Shown here: positions 1 to 6,743 of the stretch, in pieces
How the letters are laid out: every line of letters begins with the position of its first letter
Numbering within the stretch: position 1 is the stretch's first letter
DNA from: Actinomycetota bacterium
GTDB lineage: Bacteria > Actinomycetota > Actinomycetes > Nanopelagicales > Nanopelagicaceae
DNA length: 7,427 bases
Assembly (NCBI GenBank): GCA_009705185.1
Contig: WLCS01000043.1
Coordinates: 1 to 7,427, forward strand
Direction of reading: 5' to 3'
Made by a program: the position numbers and the translations under genes
The notes under the pieces: generated by a model
The model's input: the letters and a program-made list of their open reading frames with translations, nothing else
What the model was told of the DNA's origin: nothing
Database searches by the model: none

Positions 1-48
1 AATTACTTTTAGATCATCCTCGGTTGGAATTCTGCTTTCAATACTCAT
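1..48 (-). CDS. DUF501-family protein, N-terminal fragment (cut by window edge)
   Basis: An ATG on the minus strand at 48-46 opens a frame that stays open to the window edge. It gives 16 residues, MSIESRIPTEDDLKVI. The start overlaps the FtsB/DivIC stop as ATGA, a typical translationally coupled junction. The identification rests mainly on context: in actinobacteria the gene after eno and ftsB/divIC is usually a DUF501 protein of unknown function (Rv1025 in M. tuberculosis), often followed by an exopolyphosphatase (ppx/gppA). DUF501 proteins commonly begin with a short acidic stretch of the form 'xxEDLxxV' before the conserved core, and this fragment is compatible with that. The conserved core itself lies outside the window, so the family call is inferred; that a coding region begins here is better supported. 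Confidence 0.55.
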   Translation of the reverse strand, partial: MSIESRIPTEDDLKVI

Positions 49-491
49 TGCTTGCCTGCTTCAGTTATAGAAGCAATCATGCGGGTATACCAAGGTTGTC
101 CTTCAGGAAGATTGCTTACAACATCGGTTTGTGTGACTTCATCAGAATTTTCGCCGTCAGCACCCGTAACTATGTATTGGCGCTCCCCTGGCATGACAAA
201 GTGAAGTCGCTCGCGCGCTTGAGACTTTATGTATTCAGGATCTTGCCACAGAGTGAGTTCTTTCTTAGCTGCTTCAAGTGCCGAGTAATCGCTCTTCAGT
301 TGGTTTTGAAGGGAATTGATTTGAGCACGTTGTACAAAATAATTCTTAATCGGTGGAGCTAAGAAAAGTGCGAGCATAAAAAAGATTGCCGCAACAGCAA
401 ATAAACGCCCAGATCCTTGGTTGCGATTGAAATTGAGATTCCGTGAACGGTAACTCTTCTTTCGCTTTCCAGAAGTGGATCTGAGCGCCAT
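45..491 (-). CDS. ftsB: Septum formation initiator FtsB/DivIC family protein
   Basis: This is a small bitopic divisome protein; the family (FtsB/DivIC) forms a complex with FtsL and FtsQ/DivIB that regulates septal peptidoglycan synthesis at midcell. The 148 residues show the expected layout. A strongly basic cytoplasmic tail (about 1-29, rich in Arg, Lys and Asn) precedes one transmembrane helix (about 30-48). A predicted extracytoplasmic coiled coil (about 51-80) is followed by the family motif DPEYIKSQAR (84-93) and PGE (101-103). The C-terminal tail carries PWYTRM (133-138), resembling the PWY motif of actinobacterial members. The ATG lies 8 bp after the enolase stop. An AAAGG-like ribosome-binding site falls inside the last enolase codons, about 12 bases from the start, so coupled translation with eno is likely. 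Its stop overlaps the next start by 4 bp. The symbol divIC would be equally acceptable. Confidence 0.9.
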   Translation of the reverse strand: MALRSTSGKRKKSYRSRNLNFNRNQGSGRLFAVAAIFFMLALFLAPPIKNYFVQRAQINSLQNQLKSDYSALEAAKKELTLWQDPEYIKSQARERLHFVMPGERQYIVTGADGENSDEVTQTDVVSNLPEGQPWYTRMIASITEAGKQ

Positions 492-499
492 TTGATTAA

Positions 500-1807
<1,308 letters not shown>

Positions 1808-1842
1808 CTATATTGGGCGCTCGACGTTGAGGGCAGGTGCTA

Positions 1843-1869
1843 ATCCTATCGCGACCGCAGGAGTGCCAA
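1843..1869 (-). promoter_or_regulatory. Possible eno promoter in the mazG-eno gap
   Basis: On the minus strand a TTGGCA (1869-1864) is followed 15 bases later by TAGGAT (1848-1843). These fit a sigma-70-type -35 and a TANNNT -10 box, although the spacer is shorter than the ideal 17. Transcription would start near 1836 and leave a leader of about 55 bases ending in the strong eno ribosome-binding site. An imperfect 12-bp palindrome, CTCGACGTTGAG (1820-1831, 5 of 6 pairs), lies within this leader and could be an operator, but that is speculative. The rest of the 106-bp gap shows no clear terminator for mazG. Confidence 0.35.
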
Positions 1870-1886
1870 TTAATGCGAATACAAAG

Positions 1887-2540
1887 CTAGCTTGAGCCTG
1901 ATTTCTCTTGATTCTGAATCTGAGCAATCATCTTTCGTGCCTGTGCCCGCAATGCGTTCTCAGGATCAATTCCATTGCGATGCGCCCATGCAATTACTGA
2001 AGCAAGTGCTTCACCCACGGCTTCATCTGTTGCAGATTCGGTCGATTTAAAATCTTGAACATCTAATTCAACATCATATTTCTCTGCACGATAAAGAATT
2101 TTAGAGACCAGCGGAAGTGCAGGTTGTGACATGGCAATTCCATCGATGGCAGAAGTACGACCCTTTTCTTTTGCCTTTATAGCTTCCCAATTATCAATAA
2201 TTTCATCGGTTCCACTTACTTCCAGATTTTCAAAGACATGAGGGTGGCGACTAATTAATTTGTCTGCGATACCGCGGGCAACATCTTCAATAGAGAAAGG
2301 GTCGGTTGGATGATCTTGGGCAATCCGTGAGTGGAAATAAACTTGAAGCAAAACGTCGCCTAGTTCTTCGCGCAAACCTTCACGATCATCAGTTTCAATT
2401 GCATCGATAAATTCGTATGACTCTTCGAGAAGATATTTAATGAGCGATTCGTGAGTTTGCTCAGCATCCCAAGGACATCCGCCTGGTGAACGCAAACGAT
2501 CCATTACCTCAACGAGGCGCTGGAGTTCAGACACTGGCAT
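1887..2540 (-). CDS. mazG: MazG family nucleoside triphosphate pyrophosphohydrolase
   Basis: MazG hydrolyses NTPs/dNTPs to the monophosphate and pyrophosphate. In mycobacteria this is linked to removal of damaged nucleotides, and in E. coli to ppGpp levels and toxin-antitoxin survival. The 217 residues open with the typical LRSPGGCPWDAEQTHESL segment (16-33). The all-alpha metal site follows: E39-E40-x-x-E43 in LLEESYE, and E59-x-x-D62 in EELGD. Then come DKLISRHPHVF (93-103) and WEAIKAKEK (118-126). The C-terminal half still resembles the second MazG domain of E. coli (AHRNGIDPENALR), but the segment aligned with EEMGD reads EAVGEAL, so its acidic metal ligands look lost. The ATG lies 6 bp after the lipoprotein stop and has no clear Shine-Dalgarno, suggesting coupled translation. 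mfd and the lipoprotein gene precede it in one unit. Confidence 0.93.
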   Translation of the reverse strand: MPVSELQRLVEVMDRLRSPGGCPWDAEQTHESLIKYLLEESYEFIDAIETDDREGLREELGDVLLQVYFHSRIAQDHPTDPFSIEDVARGIADKLISRHPHVFENLEVSGTDEIIDNWEAIKAKEKGRTSAIDGIAMSQPALPLVSKILYRAEKYDVELDVQDFKSTESATDEAVGEALASVIAWAHRNGIDPENALRAQARKMIAQIQNQEKSGSS

Positions 2541-2546
2541 AAGTGC

Positions 2547-3152
2547 TTAGTTTGTTGAAGGAATTACTGCTTCGCCTGCAGAATCCTGAGGAATGAGATC
2601 TCCTGATGCTTCATCCCAAGTTCCATAGCGAGGATTAACGGTAACTTTTATTTGCTTTGCCTTCTTCTGTACAAGTTCGCTTATCTTTCCTTGCACATCT
2701 GCTTCAGCAACACCAGCAAGTGCAAGTGCTCCGGAAAGCTTGTTAGAAATAATTGTGGCGCGCATATAACGCTCAAAATTTGAAGGGGCAATCTGTGCCG
2801 CTACAAGATTCTTAGCCAACTCTGTTTCTCCACCAATTTGTTCGTAAATCCCAGTACGTGTCTTTTCAATTTCTGATGTAGAAACGGTGATTTTTAATTC
2901 CTTAGCAATCTCATTGAAAATCTCAGTAATAACTGTAAAGCGAAGCTGAGAGCGGTTCAATGCATTTCCAGTTTCTAATTGCATCTGTGAAGTATCAAGT
3001 TTCGCGCGCTCTGCAAGAAGTTCATTAATTTTTGATTGTGCTTGCGCCTGTGTGATTGTCATATCGCCAACTTGAGCAGCGGTATCTGCTTTTCCGCAGC
3101 CTGTGAGAGCTAGCGCAGAAACAACAGCTAAGACGGTAAGGAACTTCTTCAC
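2547..3152 (-). CDS. SurA_N-type exported lipoprotein, no PPIase domain
   Basis: This is a predicted lipoprotein of 201 residues. The N-terminus (MKKFLTVLAVVSALALTGC) is a short lipoprotein signal with lipobox L16-T17-G18-C19, so mature Cys19 should be lipid-anchored on the outer face of the membrane. Residues about 22-140 are helical and start with a QVGDMTITQAQAQSKINELL pattern like the N-terminal chaperone domain of SurA/PrsA foldases. No parvulin peptidyl-prolyl isomerase domain follows; the protein ends in a Lys-rich helix (155-167) and an NPRYGTWD motif (173-180). A role in folding or quality control of exported proteins is plausible but inferred. The start is GTG, overlapping the mfd stop as GTGA, with only a weak ribosome-binding site, so translation is probably coupled to mfd. 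M. tuberculosis has a different lipoprotein (lpqU) in this neighbourhood, after mazG. Confidence 0.8.
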   Translation of the reverse strand: MKKFLTVLAVVSALALTGCGKADTAAQVGDMTITQAQAQSKINELLAERAKLDTSQMQLETGNALNRSQLRFTVITEIFNEIAKELKITVSTSEIEKTRTGIYEQIGGETELAKNLVAAQIAPSNFERYMRATIISNKLSGALALAGVAEADVQGKISELVQKKAKQIKVTVNPRYGTWDEASGDLIPQDSAGEAVIPSTN

Positions 3153-6100
3153 GAGGTGCTCGCTTTCGTTAATTCATCAAGGGATTTTCCGGCCCATTCC
3201 AGAAGAGAAGTATCCCCTATCGGCGCCGAGCCTTGTGCAGTCGGAGTCCATGCAGCCGCACGTGGAATGGCAATCATCACTGTATTTGATGCAGATTTAT
3301 AGAGAGAACCAGGGAAAAGTCGGTTCAATCTCAACTGTTTTGATTCAGGCAAGACCAATGGCGAAATTCTCAAATACTTTCCGGCGGCAACAACTTCTCT
3401 GACTCCAAGTGATTTCGCAAATGCCCGTAGCTGTGCAACTTTTAGAAGTGATGTCGCCTCATCCGGAAGTGCACCAAATCGATCTACAAGCTCTTCGCGG
3501 ATTGACTCGACTGCCGCGCTATCGACAACATCGGCAAGGCGACGATATAAATCCAAACGTAATCTTTCTCCAGGTACATACTCTTGAGAAAGATGCGCGT
3601 TAACTGGAAGTTCAACTTTGCATTCGTGATTCTTTTCTTCTGTCTCAATAATTCCAGTTTTGTAATCGTTAACGGCTTCACCCACCATGCGCATGTATAA
3701 GTCAAAACCCACATCTGCGATATGACCTGATTGTTCGCCACCTAGCAAGTTTCCAGCTCCGCGAATTTCTAAATCTTTTAAAGCAACTCGCATACCAGAA
3801 CCTAAATCTGTATTAGCAGCAATAGTTTTTAATCTATCGATTGCGACTTCAGAAAGTGGCTGATCTGGTGGATAAAGGAAATACGCATAAGCGCGTTCGC
3901 GGCCACGGCCGACTCGACCTCGCAACTGATGTAACTGAGAGAGGCCAAAATTCTCTGCACGTTCAACAATCAGAGTATTTGCGTTTGCAATATCTAATCC
4001 ACTTTCAACAATTGTCGTGCAAACCAGAATGTCGAAATCTCGATTCCAGAATGCAAGAATCACATCTTCGAGTTGGCCTTCGCTCATCTGACCATGTGCG
4101 ATTCGAATTCGTGCTTCTGGGACCAGCTCTTGTAATTTCGACGCTGCGCGATCAATTGATTCGACTCTGTTATGAATATAGAAAATCTGTCCGTCACGTA
4201 ATAGTTCTCTGTGAATAGCAGCTTTGATTTGCGCATCTTCTGCAGGGCCGACGTACGTCAAAATTGGATGACGCTCTTCAGGCGGAGTCGTAATCGTAGA
4301 CATCTCGCGAATTCCAGTAACTGCCATCTCAAGTGTGCGCGGAATAGGGGTTGCAGACATAGCCAACACATCTACGGTGGTACGCATTTTCTTGAGTGAT
4401 TCTTTTTGCTCAACACCAAAGCGCTGTTCTTCATCAACAATAACGAGCCCTAAATCCTTGAACTGAACGTCGCCGGAAAGAATTCGGTGTGTACCGACGA
4501 CAACATCAACTGAACCAGCTGCAAGGTCGTGCAAAATTTCTTTACTTTCTTTTGCCGTATTGAATCGAGAAAGCCCAGCTACCTTGATGGGGAAACCCGC
4601 GTAACGTTCAGCAAAAGTTTTAGTGTGTTGCTGGACGAGCAAAGTAGTGGGAACCAAGACAGCAACTTGCTTGCCATCTTGCACCGCTTTAAATGCAGCG
4701 CGGATTGCAATCTCAGTTTTTCCATATCCCACATCACCGCAGACGATTCGATCCATGGGATAAGGACGTTCCATATCGCGCTTTACATCTTCAATTGTTG
4801 AAAGTTGGTCCGGAGTTTCAATGTAAGAAAAAGCATCTTCAAGTTCTCGCTGCCAAGGAGTATCTGCAGAAAATGCAAAACCTGGTGCACTTGTTCGTGC
4901 TGCGTATAGACGAATAAGTTCTCCGGCAATTTGCTTGACTGCTTTACGCGCTCTGCCTTTAGCTTTCTGCCATTCCCCACTGCCAATGCGATGAACAGTT
5001 GGCGTTTCACCGCCCACATATTTACTGACTTGTTCCAAGGTATCTGTGGGTACAAATATGCGATCACCCGGTTGTCCACGTTTTGCTGGCGCATACTCAA
5101 TCACTAAATATTCGCGCGTTACTTGTGCAACTGTTCTTTGAATAAGTTCAACATATCTGCCGATTCCGTGCTGCTCATGTACAACAAAATCACCCGCACG
5201 AAGCTCTAATGGATCAATAGCTTGCTTTCGCTTTGACGGCATTCGTGCGCCATCTTTTGTCCCGGTTTTACTTCCTGACAAGTCGCGTTCTGTCACAAAC
5301 AGAAGTTGGGAATGATCACTTTTGAATCCAAGTGAAAGAGCTGACTGGGTAATATGAATGGAACCTTTTGTGGGTATCGCAGATAGTGATTGGGCCATCT
5401 GAACCGGAAGGTCCGCATCTCTAAAAATTCCTGCGTACCTCTCGGCCATTCCATGGCCCGTAGTCGAGAAGATAAGGCTGAAGTGAGCTTCTAGCCCTGT
5501 GCGCATTAATTCACAGAGAGCTTCAACATTTCCTCGCATCGGATCAATGGGAGAAAAATCTAGAAAAGTAGCTTCCGTATCTAAATCAGATCCAAATGAA
5601 TTAAAAGCATGTGCTTGGAAGTTGTGAGCATCTAACTCCTTCTGAAGTTGCTCCCAATTCAGGTATGTAATTTTCTCCACTGGCAGTGGAGCATCAGCAC
5701 CGATTGCTGCATTTGACCACGAAGCAGCAAGAAATTCAGCATTAGTTTCAATCAGGTCAGCAGTTCGAGATCTAATTCGTTCCTGATCAAGAAATACAAT
5801 TTCAGAATTTTCTGGCATGCGGCTAAAAATTGTTTCGAAATCGTCTGTCAATAGTGGAATCAAGGATTCCATTCCATCGACAACTATTCCTTGCGAAATC
5901 TTCTGAAAAATTTCAAGAGCTGCCGGATATTGATCTTTGAGTTCTCCTGCACGGCTCTGAATATCTTGAGTAAGCAAAAGTTCTCGACAAGGCAACACCG
6001 AAACTTTTCCTACAACTACAGTCGTTGTGCGCTGGTCGGAAACATCAAAATACGAAAGGTCTTCAACTTCATCGCCAAAGAAATCAATCCGAATTGGGTG

Positions 6101-6634
6101 AGCAGTCAGTGGTAAGAAAATGTCCACGATGCCACCGCGCACTGCAAACTCTCCGCGCTTTTCTACTAAGTCTGTGCGGGTATAAGAAAGTTCAGTTAAA
6201 TGTTCAATGAGAGATGTCAGTGCGATCTCTTGACCAACTTCTATTGTCCACAGTGGATCTTTTGCCAACGTTGCAATAAAACGATGTATGACTGCGCGTA
6301 TGGGTGCAACAACGATTGGATTATTGGTTTGACCAGAAAGTGAATAGAGAGTTGAAATTCTTCTTGCCACCGTATCGCTACGTGGACTTAATCTTTCATG
6401 AGGCAGGGTTTCCCATGCAGGAAATTCATAGACTTCGTCATGAAGTGTTTTAAGTTCTTCAGTGAGGTCTTCGGCCGACCGACTTGAACTAGTGATAACC
6501 AAGAGCGGCTTTTCTAATCCCTTTATTCCAAGCAGGAATGGATATGTGGATGCAGGGGCAATAATTTTCTGCGAATTTTTTAGGGCGCTACGTACTTCAG
6601 AATCACTCTGAAGTAGACCCATCAAGCCACGCAT
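3149..6634 (-). CDS. mfd: Transcription-repair coupling factor Mfd
   Basis: Mfd is a DNA translocase that binds RNA polymerase stalled at a lesion, pushes it off and recruits UvrA for nucleotide excision repair. At 1161 residues it is full length (E. coli about 1148). The UvrB-like N-terminal module includes FAVRGGIVDIF and IRIDFFGDE; Arg166, Arg182 and Phe186 appear equivalent to the E. coli UvrA-contact residues Arg165, Arg181 and Phe185. The RNA-polymerase-interacting domain spans about 475-545 (VVHEQHGIGRY, KRGQPGDRIFVPTD). The helicase motor has Walker A GDVGYGKT (633-640), DEEQ (734-737), SATPIPRT (760-767) and motif VI QLRGRVGR (903-910). The translocation segment GSGMRVALKDLEIRGAGNLL (945-964) is followed by a C-terminal regulatory domain (about 1000-1125). 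ATG is preceded by AAGGAG with 8-base spacing. It heads the unit with the lipoprotein gene and mazG. Confidence 0.98.
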   Translation of the reverse strand: MRGLMGLLQSDSEVRSALKNSQKIIAPASTYPFLLGIKGLEKPLLVITSSSRSAEDLTEELKTLHDEVYEFPAWETLPHERLSPRSDTVARRISTLYSLSGQTNNPIVVAPIRAVIHRFIATLAKDPLWTIEVGQEIALTSLIEHLTELSYTRTDLVEKRGEFAVRGGIVDIFLPLTAHPIRIDFFGDEVEDLSYFDVSDQRTTTVVVGKVSVLPCRELLLTQDIQSRAGELKDQYPAALEIFQKISQGIVVDGMESLIPLLTDDFETIFSRMPENSEIVFLDQERIRSRTADLIETNAEFLAASWSNAAIGADAPLPVEKITYLNWEQLQKELDAHNFQAHAFNSFGSDLDTEATFLDFSPIDPMRGNVEALCELMRTGLEAHFSLIFSTTGHGMAERYAGIFRDADLPVQMAQSLSAIPTKGSIHITQSALSLGFKSDHSQLLFVTERDLSGSKTGTKDGARMPSKRKQAIDPLELRAGDFVVHEQHGIGRYVELIQRTVAQVTREYLVIEYAPAKRGQPGDRIFVPTDTLEQVSKYVGGETPTVHRIGSGEWQKAKGRARKAVKQIAGELIRLYAARTSAPGFAFSADTPWQRELEDAFSYIETPDQLSTIEDVKRDMERPYPMDRIVCGDVGYGKTEIAIRAAFKAVQDGKQVAVLVPTTLLVQQHTKTFAERYAGFPIKVAGLSRFNTAKESKEILHDLAAGSVDVVVGTHRILSGDVQFKDLGLVIVDEEQRFGVEQKESLKKMRTTVDVLAMSATPIPRTLEMAVTGIREMSTITTPPEERHPILTYVGPAEDAQIKAAIHRELLRDGQIFYIHNRVESIDRAASKLQELVPEARIRIAHGQMSEGQLEDVILAFWNRDFDILVCTTIVESGLDIANANTLIVERAENFGLSQLHQLRGRVGRGRERAYAYFLYPPDQPLSEVAIDRLKTIAANTDLGSGMRVALKDLEIRGAGNLLGGEQSGHIADVGFDLYMRMVGEAVNDYKTGIIETEEKNHECKVELPVNAHLSQEYVPGERLRLDLYRRLADVVDSAAVESIREELVDRFGALPDEATSLLKVAQLRAFAKSLGVREVVAAGKYLRISPLVLPESKQLRLNRLFPGSLYKSASNTVMIAIPRAAAWTPTAQGSAPIGDTSLLEWAGKSLDELTKASTS

Positions 6635-6642
6635 CGAATTTT

Positions 6643-6648
6643 CTCCTT
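6643..6648 (-). promoter_or_regulatory. Ribosome-binding site of mfd (AAGGAG), fused to a palindrome
   Basis: The minus strand reads GGGTAAGGAGAAAATTCGATG. AAGGAG is a full-strength Shine-Dalgarno, 8 bases before ATG, and supports the chosen mfd start. Its first two bases are also the last two of the 14-bp palindrome at 6647-6660, so anything that binds or folds the palindrome would touch the ribosome-binding site. Confidence 0.8.
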
Positions 6649-6660
6649 ACCCGCGGGTAA
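6647..6660. promoter_or_regulatory. Perfect 14-bp palindrome TTACCCGCGGGTAA, possible operator
   Basis: Every base of TTACCCGCGGGTAA matches its reverse complement; the symmetry stops at the next pair outward (C6646/A6661). It sits in the mfd/ppc divergent region, directly upstream of the mfd start. The TTAC-N6-GTAA layout resembles operators bound by TetR-family dimers, but no regulator is encoded in the window, so this is an inference. As RNA in the mfd leader it could form a 5-bp stem with a CGCG loop that takes in the edge of the ribosome-binding site. Confidence 0.45.
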
Positions 6661-6669
6661 ACGCCTTAA

Positions 6670-6696
6670 GGCCCCACTTCAAAAAGAAGGGGGGCT
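6670..6696. other. Strong hairpin in the mfd/ppc divergent region
   Basis: The plus strand carries GGCCCC, a mismatched A, CTTC, a loop of five A, then GAAG, a mismatched G and GGGGCT. That makes a stem of ten pairs (one of them G-T) with one internal mismatch. It has the size of a Rho-independent terminator stem, but neither strand has a T-run after it (plus continues CACTAATT, minus continues TTAAGGCG). Neither flanking gene ends here: mfd and ppc both read away from it. It would lie within or just upstream of the mfd leader. Confidence 0.6.
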
Positions 6697-6703
6697 CACT
6701 AAT

Positions 6704-6712
6704 TACAGTCTA
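6704..6712. promoter_or_regulatory. Possible overlapping -10 boxes for divergent mfd and ppc
   Basis: TACAGT (6704-6709) on the plus strand fits a TANNNT -10 for ppc, with a start near 6716 and a leader of about 28 bases. On the minus strand TAGACT (6712-6707) fits a -10 for mfd, with a start near 6700 and a leader of about 66 bases that would include the hairpin and the palindrome. No convincing -35 hexamer is visible for either, so these are weak candidates. If both are real, the two promoters would compete for the same DNA. Confidence 0.25.
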
Positions 6713-6731
6713 GCGACCTCGTTAACTGTGT

Positions 6732-6741
6732 GAGAATTCTC
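6732..6741. promoter_or_regulatory. Palindrome GAGAATTCTC over the ppc ribosome-binding region
   Basis: This perfect 10-bp palindrome ends two bases before the ppc GTG start and contains the only Shine-Dalgarno-like bases (GAG). It could be a binding site for a dimeric regulator or simply chance; no regulator in the window points to either. Confidence 0.3.
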
Positions 6742-6743
6742 CC

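Noticed and set aside
24..362. A 112-codon plus-strand open frame overlapping ftsB/divIC
   Set aside because: It is antisense to a gene with clear family motifs and has no ribosome-binding site or protein family features.
1838..1870. CIRCE (HrcA) operator at TTGGCACTC upstream of eno
   Set aside because: The CIRCE-like half-site is followed by TTAGCACC in the same orientation, not by the inverted GAGTGCTAA arm at 9 bases, and eno is not a typical HrcA target.
3409..6210. Many 60-125 codon open frames opposite or within mfd
   Set aside because: They overlap strongly conserved Mfd domains, have no ribosome-binding sites of note and encode nothing recognisable; they are shadows of mfd.
6670..6696. 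Rho-independent terminator
   Set aside because: The stem is strong enough, but neither strand has a T-run after it and no gene ends into the region, so it is recorded as a hairpin of unknown role.
6635..6743. tRNA or other structured RNA gene in the divergent region
   Set aside because: No cloverleaf arms, no T-loop consensus (GTTCGANTC type) and no CCA end could be found; only the hairpin and palindromes are supported.
6635..6743. LexA/SOS box controlling mfd
   Set aside because: No actinobacterial SOS-box pattern (TCGAAC-N4-GTTCGA type) is present; the 14-bp palindrome has a different sequence.
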